The notes: generated by a model from the sequence alone, not told the origin. A stretch of 64,000 nt of DNA from Papaver somniferum (GCF_003573695.1 NC_039361.1:86942149-87006148); one strand, 5' to 3'. Counted from the first letter of the stretch, positions 10,391 to 22,370 are shown. Numbers and translations are program-made.

Positions 10391-13186
10391 CTAATTAACT
10401 TGTGCACAACTTAATACCTTGGGCTTCTCTCTAGACACAGAGCTCGACATGCATCCATTGGGTTTCCCAGCGCTACTACTCGGTAATGCTGATACCAGTG
10501 ATGATGATCCACAATAACTGGTGGTAGATTTGGTGCCATTACTACTAGTATTACATTTCTTGTCATACACAATTACTTCATCTTCCTTATTAATCACCAG
10601 AGCAATATTCTTCTTCCTGCCATCATCATCATTACTGTTGCAGTTCTTTATGAGACTACCAGTGCAGCTATCACTACCACCACTAATGTGATCATCCTCA
10701 TCCAGTTTATCATCCCGACCCTTCAAGTTGTTGACCATTACCTCTTTTCCACTAGGACTAAGACTAGGACTAGTTTGAAGCCTATGTTTTACAGGAACGT
10801 TGTCACTGCTAGCGCTATTACCTTGCGCCTTACCAACAGCAATTGGATCCGTAAGTTGTTTACCATCACGAGGCGGAGAGAAGATAACCGGTAGATAATC
10901 ATCCTTGTGGCAAGCAAATTTCGAGTTATTGAAATGTTCCTTCAATTCTGCCAAACCCTTTTGAATCGTAAAGCATGCAAAACAAGAAGGAATAAGTAAC
11001 ATATTCAGGACCATTAAAGAGTAAAACACGTAAATGTTGGCCATGTTTGCTCTGTTAGGTTACCCGTGTGTTCAGAAATTAGGATGCATCCTAAAAATTG
11101 CATAATGAACAGAAATCATTTCGTACCTGCAACCGAGCATAAGTAACTTCACAAATTTTTCTGGAATTAAAAACTTCCCATTGCTGTAAATGGAGAGCTT
11201 TATAAAGTCTACATGCTGCTTGTGGAGTTGTCAAGTTAACAAATCCGTATCCCACATTGCATTTGTTACTGTCAATTCAACCATCCATTATTGGAATCAA
11301 ACCAACCAACAACAACATCTACCTCAACTCAAAAGTCAAAAACAAACATCAATGACAAAATTTGACTAAACAAAATCATCAAACAGTAGAAATCTTAAAA
11401 TCTTACTTGAAGTCAATCGGAAGATAAACAAAATCATAAGCAGACAACGGCTGATTCTCATCACCCTCAGCAAAAGTCTTCTCATTGCAGCGAATACAAT
11501 GGTTGTCTAACATGTTTAGCACTAGCTTTTGACTACAAAAAAACAAACCCAACCAGACAAAAAAAATAATAATTATTATGAAGAAAATAAATGCTACTTA
11601 TAAAATAGTAGTACCATGAATCCAAAGAAGAGGACTGGGAAAAATACCTGTACTTGTTTGGTATGTTCTTGATCATTACAGTAGTTCTTGCATCTTTAAT
11701 GAAACTTGATGATGATTCTACTACAGCATCATCATGTATCAAGTATTTAACATCTGAAGTCCTCTGTTTACCTTTCCATTGCCTACTAGTATTACTTCTT
11801 GGTTGTAATCGCTTATGATTACCCGCTTGCTGTTTGGTAGTACCTGCACTACTATCTTTAATTTTCTTACCCTTCTTAGATGATGAACTAGCAGCACTAG
11901 AATTCCTCTGATTCTTGTCAACACCACCAACTCGTGATGTACTCATTGAAACTTCTAAGCCTCCACCTCCGGATTTTTCTCTCTGGTTGTTCATAGGAAT
12001 GCAAGAATCAAAATCTTTACCCAACTCATGTTGCATTTGTGGGTAATTCGTAAGCCTAGAGTAAAAACTGTTTATTGAGTAATTCATAGATGCTAGCCTT
12101 CTTCTAGTACCTCCTGGACGACTGAATTCAATTACAACGGTTTGACCATTGATTTCTTTACCATTCATTTCATATAAAGCTTTAGCAGCGTCTCTGATGT
12201 CAAAAAACTCTATGAACCTCTGTTGTCTTTTTGATGGAGTCTCCCTCAATTCCTTAATTGGACCTACAAGTGAGAAACAAAAAACTATAAACCGTAAAAA
12301 AAAAAAAAAACTACGAAGTAAAAATCAACAGTAAAAAGGAAAAATTCCATGCATGGAGAAGAAGAAGAAGAATAGACAGACCCCACACTACATAATGCAT
12401 TGAGAATATCAACAGGGAAGAGGGTATTTGAAAATTCATACCAAAAACTTGAAAGATTGCTTTAAGCTGAGCAGTAGAAACACTGATGACCAAATTGAAA
12501 AGCACTATAGTTCCTTGGTTATGTCCATCTACTAAACATGATGTAATCATAGTTGGTAAAGTAAATTCTGCCCAAACTGTTCTTCCAGCGATAAGCCCAG
12601 GTTGATAGTGAGGAAGAACATGACGATGAACAACACTAGTACTCATATTCTCTATGACCCATGAAGGAGAAGGTACGAAGAATGGGTTGATTGTGTTGTT
12701 TGGTTGATAATGTTGCCCTTGTGTTAATTTACTTTGTAGTTGTATATGTTTTCCTTGAAGCTCACCCAAAGCCGATTGAGCATGTCTAACATCGAAAAAA
12801 TGAACGATTACATTTCCTTCTAGTACTAGTCTTTGCATTTCAACTCCTCTTATTTCTCCAAACACTCCTAATTCTCCTCTTAAAACCTCTTCATTAACTT
12901 CCCGTGGTACTAAACTTATTAACAGTGAACGTGTTGCTGAAAAAGTTGTTGGTGGTGGCGGAAACACCATAAGTGGAGGTTGTGTTGCTGGTGGAGGTGG
13001 AGGTGGAGGTGGTGGTGGGGGTGCATGTAGTGGTGGTGATGGTGGTGTAAAATACAGTGTATAGGGTACATGATGAGAAGAAGGGTATGGAAAGTACACA
13101 TGAGGTTGAACAAGGGTAAATTGACAAGTAATTCTTGGTATGAATTCTTGTGCCCGAGGATCTAAACTCCCATGAAAACCATCCAT
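10391..13186 (-). CDS. TEL: TERMINAL EAR1-like (Mei2-family) RNA-binding protein, 5 exons
   Basis: This is a plant Mei2-like protein of the TERMINAL EAR1/TEL class (rice PLASTOCHRON2 group), which in known species acts in shoot-apex cells to control the timing of leaf initiation. Exons on the minus strand are 13186-12442, 12263-11648, 11532-11407, 11268-11127 and 10957-10391. All introns are GT-AG, phases join cleanly, and the total is 2196 bp (731 codons plus stop). The N-terminus [17 protein letters not shown] matches the family's LDPRAQEF motif, which favours the ATG at 13186 over one six codons upstream. A run of 12 Pro spans about residues 55-67. RRM1 is about 87-150 ([20 protein letters not shown]); RRM2 is about 224-300 and is split by intron 1 ([21 protein letters not shown]). 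A low-complexity Ser/Lys linker follows. The diagnostic C-terminal Mei2 RRM3 is about 440-543 ([55 protein letters not shown]). The Ser-rich tail is family-typical. The reading frame appears intact. Its upstream region is interrupted at about -530 by a 28.7-kb nest of transposons. Confidence 0.93.
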
Positions 13187-13204
13187 GGAGAAAAAAAAGT
13201 TCAA

Positions 13205-13708
13205 AATCCAGAAATCTTACAGTAAAAAACCAGACCCAGAATTTGTTTTATGTTTTTGTTTCTTCTCTCTAAGAATTTTGTCTAAAGAAAATAATCAGAA
13301 GCACAAGAGAGAAGCATTAAATGATGGAGATGTTTTTATTGCCGGCGCACGTTAAAGACCAAACCAACAAGACTTTACCTTCCCAAAGTTACTACGGCCG
13401 TGTCACTATCCATCACTCAATCTCCTTATATCTCTCTGATCTCTCCATCTCACTCACACAACCCTCTCTCGAGGAACTAAACTCTAGAGAGAGAGTATTA
13501 ACAGCAGCCCATGAACCTCTTTTTTTGGTTTTTGGTTTTCTCTTTTTTTCGGAGGATTCGGTGGATGAAAAATTGAAGCTAAATATTAGAAGTAAAAAAA
13601 TTAATTAAATACAATGCCATATAGAGTACCGGCATTTGTGGTGTCGTTGTTTGTTGTATAAAAGTAGAAACCGTTTAGGGTATCTAGGGTTGTTGTATAA
13701 TGTGGGTG
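13205..13708 (-). promoter_or_regulatory. Proximal upstream region / 5' UTR of the TEL-like gene
   Basis: This is about 500 bp between the start codon and the first transposon terminus. On the minus strand it contains GA/CT-rich runs (GAGAGAGAG-type at 13480-13500) and AT-rich blocks, typical of a plant 5' UTR and core promoter, but no TATA box or start site can be fixed with confidence. It is the only upstream DNA left next to the gene; further upstream sequence lies beyond 42.4 kb. Confidence 0.45.
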
Positions 13709-13977
13709 TATTTAAGGAGTCATGTTAATAGGAGGGAAAGAATGTATTGGAGGAGGGAAAGATTATAAGGAGGGAACAAAAATTTCAAGGAGGGACTGAA
13801 TTTTTAAGAAAGAGATAAAATATCGAACATGTCCTTCAACTTGAATAGGCTAAGGTTCAACGGCCACCAAAAACAATAGGTAATTCGATTTTCTTTCATA
13901 AAATTCGGAATTTACAGTCTCTTTAACCTCTTCAGAGAACCCGCATCACCATCGTGAAAAAATCAATTATCAAATTG

Positions 13978-13982
13978 TTTAC
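13978..13982. other. Left 5-bp target duplication (TTTAC) of the three-LTR gypsy array
   Basis: TTTAC immediately precedes LTR1 and recurs at 34133-34137 immediately after LTR3. Confidence 0.85.
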
Positions 13983-15201
13983 TGCTTGTACCCTATTAAA
14001 ATAGTGTACGTGCGTAACCGTACAAGCTATTTGATATCGGTAAAATATGGTTTGTCAAAGAAACCCATTAGGTTTATCATGGAAACTCATCGGTTTGTTA
14101 AAAAAACCCGTGGGTTTATTGAGGAAACTCACATGGCTTATTACAGAATCTCGGTTCGGTTTATTGGGGAAACCCACATGGCTTATTATAGAAGCCCAGT
14201 TGGTTTATTATGGAACCCCGTGGTTTATTGAGGAAACCCACATGGCTTGTTATAGAAGCCCGATTCAGTTTTTGTGGAAACCCATGGGTTTATTGAGGAA
14301 ACCCACATGGCTTATTATAGAAGCCCGGTTGGTTTATTATGGAAACCCGTGGGTTTATTGAGGAAACTCACATGGCTTATTATAGATGCCCGGTTAGATT
14401 TATTATGGAAACCCGTGGGTTTATTGAGGAAACCAACATGGATTATTATAGAATCCCGGTTGGTTTATTATGGAAACTCGTGGGTTTATTGAGGAAACCC
14501 ACGTGGCTTATTATAGAAGCCCGATTCGGTTTATTGTAGAAACCAAGGGCTTAATATAGAAGCCCAGTCTAGCTTATTATAGAAGCCTAAATGACTTGTT
14601 TTAGAAGTCATTTTGAGATAGACACAAATCTTGGAAGATAGACAAGGATCTTCCAAGATAGTTATAAATTTTGAAGAGATAAATATGGATCTTTCAAGAT
14701 GGATTCAAATGTTGTCGGGAGATACACAAATCTTGAGAAGATAATAAGGATCTTCCAATATGTACTCAAATCCTATGAAGATAGACAAGGATCTTATAGG
14801 ATATACTCAAATCTTGTGAAGATAGACAAGGATCTTCCAAGATAAACTCAAATCTTGACAAGATATGTAAGGATCTTTCAAGATAGCCAAGAATCTTCAA
14901 GGATAAGTACAAATTTGGTAGTTATTCTGGATAACCACAAATCTAGGGTTATTATGGAACCAGATTAGGGTTTTAGGCCTATATATATAGGCTAAAATCC
15001 AACTCAAAAGGGACACTATTTCTATTCCTTTTCTCCACAACTAGTTGTTTAGAACTCTTGTTGGTTTTAGCATCGGAGTGTCTTTGCAGGTACCCCCCTA
15101 ATTTTTATCATCAATTCATTGGAGAACATAATCAACAGCGGCGTTTCGATCATCATACACACATCTCGAAGATTGTTGGGGTAATTAATTTTGCACCAAC
15201 A
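13983..15201 (+). repeat. LTR1 of the Tat-like array
   Basis: 1219 bp, from TGCTTGTACC to GCACCAACA. It contains an array of about 65-bp units (14050-14545) and a second array of about 40-bp units with ATCTTCCAAGAT motifs (14605-14930). A probable TATA region (TATATATATAGGC) lies near 14980. Its end is fixed by the PBS and by alignment with LTR2 and LTR3. Confidence 0.9.
14050..14545 (+). repeat. ~65-bp hairpin minisatellite inside LTR1
   Basis: Seven to eight units contain GTGGGTTTATTGAGGAAACC followed by CACATGG, then CTTATTATAGAAGCCCGGTT. GTGGGTTT and AAACCCAC are inverted complements, so each unit can form a hairpin. The several overlapping ORFs here simply read through the repeat in different frames. 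Counterparts lie at 23090-23435 in LTR2 and 33040-33510 in LTR3. Confidence 0.85.
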
Positions 15202-15206
15202 TCTTT

Positions 15207-15223
15207 TGGCGCCGACTAAGGGG
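15207..15223 (+). other. Primer-binding site after LTR1
   Basis: TGGCGCCGACTAAGGGG starts six bases after LTR1. It is identical to the sites at 24057-24073 and, on the other strand, 8563-8580. Confidence 0.85.
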
Positions 15224-15309
15224 AATACGAGCAAAGATCGTGTTCTCTGAGTGAAAGAAGTTGTTCCCAAACGACTTTGGAAACTAGGGTTTCGAAATCC
15301 TTGTAATCA

Positions 15310-15650
15310 GAATACGTTGCAGAAAGCTGTGAACTTTTTCAGAAACGTTTTGATCAAAGTTGCAGAAGATCCAGAAAGTTGCAGAAAGTTCTGAAAGTCA
15401 CGATCCAGAAAAATTGCAGAAAGTTCTGAACGTCGCGATCCAGAAGGTTGCAGAAAGTTCTGAAAACCGCGATCCAGAAAGTTGCAGAAAGTTCTGAACG
15501 TCGCGATCCAGAAGGTTGCAGAAATTTCTAAACGTCGTGATCCAAAAAGTTACAGAAAATTTCAGAACGTCGCAATCCAGAAAAGTTGCAAAAAGTTTTG
15601 AACGTCGCGATCCAGAAAGTTGCAGAAGATCAGTTTCAGAATCTTTGCAT
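15310..15650 (+). repeat. ~30-bp minisatellite (GTTGCAGAAAGTTCTGAACG...)
   Basis: About ten degenerate copies of a unit reading roughly GTTGCAGAAAGTTCTGAACG then TCGCGATCCAGAA. The array lies in the leader between the PBS and gag and recurs in an expanded form at 24165-24815. Confidence 0.85.
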
Positions 15651-15694
15651 AAGAAAAGGTTGTTAAAAGCAAAGTTAAAAAAGAAAGAGAAACA

Positions 15695-17312
15695 TATGGA
15701 TTCTTCAAGAGCAAATCGACTTGAGATGGACGTTGATGCACCTACCGAAAATCCTTCAGGTCAACATGCCAACATTCGAACTCTAAGGAGCGATTTCGTC
15801 CAAACTAACCAAGATGAAAGGGAGAGAAGGGAAATATATGTTTCATCAACAACATCGGCTGCTCGTTCTTTAAGATCCACTCCGATTCCCGGAGGAAACA
15901 ATATTTTGATGCGTAGATCACAACCCTGAATCATAGCGAAAGCCTCAATCGTCAAAGAGGGATACCAAGTCAACACCAAGCATCCTGGAGCTTCGTCAAG
16001 AGGACATTTCTAATAGAGGTGTGCGAAATACCTCACATAATGCACAAGTTAACAATCCACTAGTTGTGCCAGTTAACAATCCATAACCCGTGCAAGTTAA
16101 CAACCCTCAAGTGACTTCTATCGACTTGACGTTACGTGAACGTTTCCGGGAGCTGGAAAGAGAGAACAAACGACTCAAAATCGCATTGGAGAAAAGAAAG
16201 GAGCTTGAGGAAGCAACTATCCCGCATCCGGAAGTGATAGGTCGAACCGTCATAACCATCGAGAATCGGGCTTCCCTCGTAGAAGGGACGAAGTTCTTGA
16301 CGATCGTCGGCTCAATTGAAGTGACGCGAGAAGAAGCGAGGAGGTCAGGAATGATTATCAAAGTCGCGATCACCATAATGAAGGCTATTATGATCGTTAT
16401 ATTCCCGATGATGATCATTACTACACGGTCGAGCAAGATAGGCGAACAAGACCAAGTCATAGGAGACATAGATAAAGGGATGATCATATTAATGATGATC
16501 ACTCAAAAAGGTCTAGACGTGATACATACCACTCTAAAAGGATAACGGATCCTTTCAGGAATGAGCGGATTCACAAAGAAACTGAAGGAAACTCGGTAAG
16601 AGGTGAAGAACTCAGCAAAAAAAGGTTTCGTGAATGATTGAAGAATTGTTATCCAAAAGAAAACCAAAGATGAAGAGCATCAAATCTTATCGATGAAGAA
16701 GAAGTCAATGGACTCCCCATTTGTTGAAAAGATAAGGCGTTTCCGCCCATCCTCGAACTTCAACCAACCTCAATTCAACGAATTTTTTGACAGAAAGAAT
16801 GGAAATCCAATGGAGCATGTCCAACGATTTCAAGCCTCAATGAGTTTGTGGGGGTACAACGACGAACTACTCTACAGAACCTTTCCAATAACCTTGACGG
16901 GAAAGGCTCTAACTTGGTTCTCACAATGAGAGACAAATTCGATTACGAATTTCAGAATGTCGTCGGATGCGTTTTTCGAGAAATACAAGATTAACCTCAG
17001 AAGCAAAAAGGAATTAACCATTTATTCCTCTTGCAGGTTGAGCCTGGCGAGAGTCTTTTTGACTTCAATAGGAGGTTTCGTCAGGAAGTTAATGAAGTTG
17101 GAAAGGTTGACGAGGGGTTTGTAATAGAAGCCTACACAAATACATTGGATTACGATGAGTTTGAAATTTACAACTCATTAACAGTTCAACCAGTCGGAAA
17201 CCTTAAAGAGCTGTATGACAGGGATGATAGTATGGGAAAGCTGAGAAGAAAAAGAAAGCAAAGTTGTCATGGACAACAAAAACGTCTGGAGCTGAGGGAC
17301 ACGCGAAAATGA
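15695..17312 (+). pseudogene. Gag of the Tat-like array, internal region 1, multiply broken
   Basis: Coding content shifts frame several times. It starts MDSSRANRLEMDVDAPTENP at 15695. A coiled coil (LTLRERFRELERENKRLKIA) lies at 16130-16215. The capsid-like core is at 16693-16929 (PFVEKIRRFRP, MEHVQRFQASMSLWGYNDEL, FPITLTGKALTWFSQ), followed by a stop. Then 17031-17312 has EPGESLFDFNRRFRQEVNEV and LYDRDDSM. The AFPxTLxGxAxTWF-type block and the ESLxxFxxRF block identify it as Retrotrans_gag. A second, similar copy lies at 24880-26540. It would package element RNA, but this copy cannot be translated intact. Confidence 0.8.
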
Positions 17313-17904
17313 AGCAGCAATGAGATGGCAGTACCAAAAGAAAGAGCCATGAAGGTCATGCGAGAAAAACAAGAAACGACGAAGATTCTCATAAGACTCA
17401 AGAAAAGCAAAAAGTGGAGTTTCCCAAACTGAATATTGGACTTGGTGAACTTTTTAAGAAGATTAAAGACTCGCTACCCATTATGAAACCATTACCGATG
17501 GAAACAAGGGATAAGAGAGTAAGAATAAATATTGTGCTCAACACCAAGATCATAGGCAAAATACAGATGCTTGTTGTACGCTCGCAGCAGAAGTCCAAAT
17601 GATGATTGAAGAAGGAAAGCTGCAACAATACATGAAGAAGAATCCAATACAGGTCAACTCACTGGTCAACAAACTAGATCTACGAGAGATCAGAGTAAGC
17701 CACGCAAGAGTCAATTCAACTTCGAGAAAGGCTCAGGAAAATGCTACACGATTGAAGTTGTGTCATATTAATGATTGGCGAATATCGAACAAGGTCGACT
17801 ATGCCAATCTGATTGGTAACAAGACTTTAGAAGAGGGAAAGACTGGGATATCTTTTTCGGATGCTGACCTTACTAGATTTATCAACCACATAATGATGCG
17901 ATCG

Positions 17905-18330
17905 TGATTTTAGCTCTCATTGGAATGTACAAGGTACGTCGAGTTCTAGTCGATACGGGAAGTTCAATTAGCGTCATATTCTCGGGAGCATACTCTTCAA
18001 TGAGTCTGAATGAGAGCCAAGTTGAAGTAGATAATAACCCTATTATCGGATTTAGTGGTGAATAGATGACAGCAATGGGGAGAATTAATCTACCTACGGT
18101 GGTGGGAAGAAGGACGGTTATGCAGTATTTCACGTTGCTAGATTACTGTGCACCCTACAATGCTATCTTAGGACGTGATTGGATTCACACAATGGGGGCG
18201 GTAACTTCCATTGTCCACTAGTATTTGAAATTCATTACTCCAGCAGGAGTGATGAAAGTTAGAAGCGATCATGTGGCATCCATAAATGTCACGAAAGCGC
18301 AATGGGGGAGTATAGAAAGTCCGAACTAAA
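17905..18330 (+). pseudogene. Aspartic protease of the Tat-like array, with internal stop
   Basis: The reading has the active-site motif RRVLVDTGSSISVIFSGAYS (intact D-T-G) and, further on, LLDYCAPYNAILGRDWIHTM, the second conserved retropepsin block. A stop codon interrupts it at 18063-18065 (after IIGFSGE), and more stops follow at the end. It maps between gag and RT as expected. Confidence 0.8.
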
Positions 18331-18433
18331 GAGATCGGAAATACTCCAAGTTAAAAAGAAAATTTAGCAATCACAGTGCTTCCCGACCTCTTATCAAGTA
18401 AGAGGAAAGGAAGGACCACCAACAATTGAGGAG

Positions 18434-19255
18434 TTGGTAAAAGTACAAATTGGGGATCAAAAGGAGCAAACAACTTTCATCAGAGAAGAATTACCCTTAG
18501 GCAAAAGTGAAAGCTTGATTACCCTATTGACGAATAATAGAGATGTCTTCGCTTGGAGCCTCAGAGACATGCCAGGTATTGATCCTGGCATCGCGTGCCA
18601 TCGGTTGAATATTAGTGAAGGATTTAAACCAGTAAGACAAAAGCCGCGAAAGATGGATCCAGAACGGAAGGCAAAGGTAGTTGAGGAGATTGACAGGATG
18701 TTAGAGGCCAGGATCATAAAACCTGTTAGATATCCGAAGTGGTTAGCAAATATTATAGCAGTTCCAAAGAAAAACGGTAAAATCAGGGTATGTGTCGATT
18801 TTACAAACTTGAATAAGGCATGCCCAAGCGATCCTTATCCAATGCCCAGGATTGTTGATTTAGTAGATGCCACCTCGGGTTTCGGAAGATCGTCATTTAT
18901 GGACTGTTATTCTGGATATAATCAAATTCCGTTATTCAAGGAGGATCAAGAACATAAGACTTTCATAACATACAAAGGGATATATTATTACCTCGTCATG
19001 CCTTTTGGATTGAAAAACGCAGGGAAGACTTATCAGCGTCTTTTCGATGAAATGTTCAAAGATATGATTGGGAAAACCATGGAAGTTTACATCGACGATA
19101 TGGTGGTAAATCCAAAAAGAATGAATCTCACCTTATGGACTTGAAAATAACCTTCAACCGACAAAATGGAATGAAGCTAAATCCCGCGAAATATTCTTTC
19201 GGACTCACGTCTGGGAAGTTTCTTGGGTACATGATGACCCAGAAATAGAGATGGA
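18434..19255 (+). pseudogene. Reverse transcriptase of the Tat-like array, C-terminally deleted
   Basis: An open frame of 236 codons (18434-19144) contains RDVFAWSLRDMPGIDPGIAC, IRVCVDFTNLNKACPSDPYP, MDCYSGYNQIPLF, YYLVMPFGLKNAGKTYQRLF and catalytic YIDDM. After a frameshift the thumb continues (FNRQNGMKLNPAKYSFGLTS) to a stop at about 19250. The connection, RNase H and integrase are absent; the following sequence is non-coding. RT motifs are better preserved than those of the element at 2-9 kb, but the element is still non-autonomous. Confidence 0.88.
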
Positions 19256-19782
19256 AACGAAAAAGATACCTGATTATAAGCCCAGAGCCATCTAGCTAGT
19301 GAGGGAAGGATATAATATATCTATATCCTGATTCATCTGGGGGTGTCTTTGCTATTAAATATCTCTACAGATAATGGGGGCGTCTAAAGTGTCGCCAAGC
19401 ATGCAACCAAAGGAAACTTGTTTAAAGAAGTCGAAAAATAGAAGACATCTTTTTCAGTATCAATTCAAGTAATGGGGGCGGCTAGGGTTGGACGAACGAA
19501 CGCCTTGGGAGGTAAATCCTCACTAGTTTGTTACATTATAAATCGAATTTATAATCACATATGAGAACACTTTTTGCATGTATTTATTAAAGAAATACAT
19601 GCAATATTTTTATATAAAAGAGAAAGACAAAGGTGAAGTATTTTTATTATTAAGGAAATTGTTGCGATGTCTTTCTAATAAAGAGAAAGGAGAAAACGAG
19701 GTGTTACAATATAATTAAGCTGAAGCTAAAATGGAGCGAAAGGAGTGAAGGAAAAATATTAAAAAACACATATGGAGGAAAT
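19256..19782 (+). other. 3' non-coding region of the Tat-like element, internal region 1 (left of LINE)
   Basis: No ORF is supported. Several AATGGGGGCG purine runs (about 19376, 19472) resemble PPT-like repeats of the 3' region. The segment from about 19728 matches 32260 onwards in internal region 2, which shows where the sequence is continuous without the LINE. Confidence 0.6.
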
Positions 19783-19791
19783 ACTTGGAAT

Positions 19792-22370
19792 CTACAATGG
19801 GAGAACAACAAGATTCTGGTTCGTCCAAGTCTCTTAGAGTTTCTATATCCTTTGCAGACATGGTTAAAGGTAAACAAACGCTGAATCCTACTATTATTGA
19901 TATTGGCAGTCTGCCAAACCCTATTTTTCATGATGATAAACCCTTTATGGAACTTCCGTTAGATTTTTTTCAAGAAGGGTGTGCGGCCTGGAACTTCAGT
20001 CTCATTGGAAGATTGGATTTTAGGGTTTCAAAGTTTACTGATGTTACAAGATCCTTGGAAAATCAATGGAGTTTCGGCGCAGGTAGGGTAAAGTTGACGC
20101 CTATAAATAAGGGTTTCTTTATTATCAAGTTTTCATCAGAAGAGGACAAACTAAAAGTCCGTGAGAAAATTTGGAAAATCAATCAACATGAGTTACAACT
20201 TTAATATTGGTTTCCATGGTTTGATCCGGAAAAAGAAAGTTCTTCTTATGCTGCTGTTTGGGTTAATTTTCCTGGTTTGTATGTAGAGCTATGGACGGAA
20301 AAAGTTTTGTTATCACTTGGAAAAAAATATAGACACTCCCATTATGGTAGATAAGAAGACTTTGAATCATGAGTATGGGTGTTATGCAGCTATTTTGGTT
20401 AATATTGATTTTGCGAAGAAAATTCCAGATTCCATTCATGTAACAGTGGGTGGCAGAAGTTTTGATCAGTTTGTTCACCTACAAAAGATTACCAAGTTTT
20501 GTTCTTGTTGCAAAATTGCCAGTCAGGTTGAAACTGATTGTAGAAAGAAGAGTAAGAAGAATACTGTGAAGAATGTTCAAAAGTGGCAGCGAAAAACTAA
20601 AGCTTTGGAAAGTGCTGATGGTGTTATTGCCCATGCAACTCATGCAAATCAAGGAAAAGATGATGAGGCGGATAAGAATAATACTCCTCCTAAAGTTGGT
20701 ACAAGTGATGGGCAGCATCAAACTAGTGTTGGTGATGCGAACCAATTGGAAATGGAGTTTCGTGAAGCTCTTATAAAGCTTATTAGGTGCAAAAATGCTA
20801 TTACTGAACAAAAGGCTATTGATGTACGTAAGGGTGCTACATACTTGTCTATTTCTGGTACGGAAAAGGAAGGCAAGATTGCCCAGGACGTGACCAAGCC
20901 AATTATTAAGTCTGTATCCAGTATGGATTCCGTGTCTAAAGATGATCAGTCAGTGACCAAGTCTGGTAAGGAAAAGGAAACTACTTCCGTGTCTAAACCA
21001 AATATAAGGTCCGTGATAGTGCAAAACTCTTATTTGGCTGGTCAGTACGTTAGTAAGAATTCAGATATTGTTGCTGGCACTTCTACTACAAGGTCCGTGA
21101 CTATGCAAAACTCTGATTTTGAGGGAAAGTCCGGGGCCATGCAAAATTCTGATCTGGTATCCATGTCCAAGGCTGAACTTAGCAAGGATTTGGTTTTAAC
21201 TTCTAAAGATGGATGGACTCTAGTGAAGGGCAGGTCCGTGGGAATTTCAACAAATGATTGGACACAAGTTAAAGGTAAGGGTACCAAAATTTCGTTACTC
21301 CTTTAACTGATGAGTTTCTCTGTTCTTCTGAGTTTGTTTGCCAAAACAAATATGATTCTCTAGGCTTAGAATTGGGTTTTAGAGATGATATTGAGGAAGT
21401 TATACAAAGTGATACTGAAAATTTAGAAGATGGAGATAAGCAAGGTAATTCTGTTTTGGATGCGACAACTATGGCGGCTGAAGTTAAGAGCTTAAAAGAA
21501 TGGGGTACGCTTGTGGATGATAATAAAAACAAGAATAGCAAGGTTTCGGAGCCTACAGATTCAGTTGGGACTTCAACTAAATTTGTTTGGACTAACAAGG
21601 AAACACAACTCGGGCTGGAGGATATTGTTTTTGATATGAATAATATTTTGACTAAAGAGGAACTTGAAGAGGCAAGCAACATTCAGAATAATGATGTGCG
21701 TGCTAATTTTATTCGAAATCCAGTCTTTAGACAAGATTATTTCAAGGGAAAAAATGAGATAAAGGATAGAATGTCAACTCAGAAAACAGCTCCAATGGAG
21801 GTTTCAAATCTAGACACGCAAATTCAAAAGGAGTATGATAGAATTTTGAAGGAGTAAAGAGAAGTTTTTTTGCAAGCCAGAGCACTTTTGGCTGATTTGG
21901 AGGCTTCTCCGGATATGGTTAATAATCGACTGGCTTTTCAAGCTAAAAATGGCAAGTCTCTTGGGCTTAATAAGCCTAAGAATGTAAATGTTAATAATAA
22001 GCAAGCTCTAACTCCAATTAAGCTAGTTCCAGGTAATTCTACTTCTACTTCTGATGAGGAGGAAGAAGAAGAATTATTGGATGGTATTCAAGTCACTGGT
22101 ATTGAAGTTACATGCGTTATGGATGCTATTTTTTCCAAGACCAAGAAGAAAGGAGGAATGAGAGGGAGTGCTAAACGCAAATAGAGTATTCTTTTTTTTT
22201 TTTTTTTTATCATTGATTATTTTGGTTATTAGCCTTTTGGTTATTTTAGTTTGTTATTTTTAAAACCCTTTTGGTTTATGGGGTGGGGGGCTTTAGAGTC
22301 CCCTTTTGTAATTACTTGTAATTACGTTTTTTTCTTAATAAACTATTGGACTTAGCAAAAAAAAAAAAAA
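19792..22370 (+). mobile_element. LINE (L1-type) derivative carrying only ORF1
   Basis: It is bounded by an ACTTGGAAT / ACTTGGGAT duplication (19783-19791 and 22371-22379) and ends in a 14-15-base A run at 22357. The uninterrupted site is present at about 32304-32320. Contents are an ORF1-like coding region (19797-22184) and a roughly 190-bp 3' UTR. No endonuclease or reverse transcriptase is present, although the 3' end and poly(A) are intact, so the missing ORF2 is not explained by ordinary 5' truncation. The element begins only 5 bp before the ORF1 ATG. Confidence 0.85.
19797..22184 (+). pseudogene. LINE ORF1-type protein (DUF4283-like, zinc-knuckle remnant), broken
   Basis: The start MGEQQDSGSSKSLRVSISFA is followed by a DUF4283-like domain (WNFSLIGRLDFRVSKFTDVT, INKGFFIIKFSSEEDKLKVR) to a stop at 20204. 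After a frame break, AVWVNFPGLYVELW and YGCYAAILVNIDFAKKIPDS continue the fold. A zinc-knuckle remnant FCSCCKIASQVETDC has Gln where the family has His, so metal binding is doubtful. A long Ser/Thr/Lys-rich repetitive tail (21000-21300), a stop at 21306, and frames 21372-21857 and 21870-22184 follow, the last ending in an acidic run and a basic tail. The first in-frame ATG is at 19797. ORF1 proteins bind LINE RNA. Confidence 0.8.

Noticed and set aside
10391..11044. ORF starting [15 protein letters not shown] as a separate small secreted protein
   Set aside because: Its start lies in intron 4 of the TEL-like gene. Only the part from 10957 onward is exon, joined in phase to the Mei2 RRM3 exon.
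12894..13127. Minus-strand ORFs rich in Thr/Ser or His over the TEL-like exon 1
   Set aside because: They are other-frame readings of the poly-proline-coding stretch of the TEL-like gene; the proline frame is the family-consistent one.
14047..14539. Overlapping ORFs of ~65-104 aa with LLRKPTWLIIEA-type repeats
   Set aside because: They read through the 65-bp LTR minisatellite in several frames and recur identically in the other LTRs; no independent coding signal.
14050..14930. Regularly spaced repeats considered as a CRISPR array
   Set aside because: Repeats and spacers are both repeated and degenerate, and the array lies inside a plant LTR; CRISPR is not expected in plant DNA.
19785..19796. 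LINE ORF1 start at 19785
   Set aside because: The codon there is TTG and overlaps the target duplication. The first ATG inside the LINE is at 19797.
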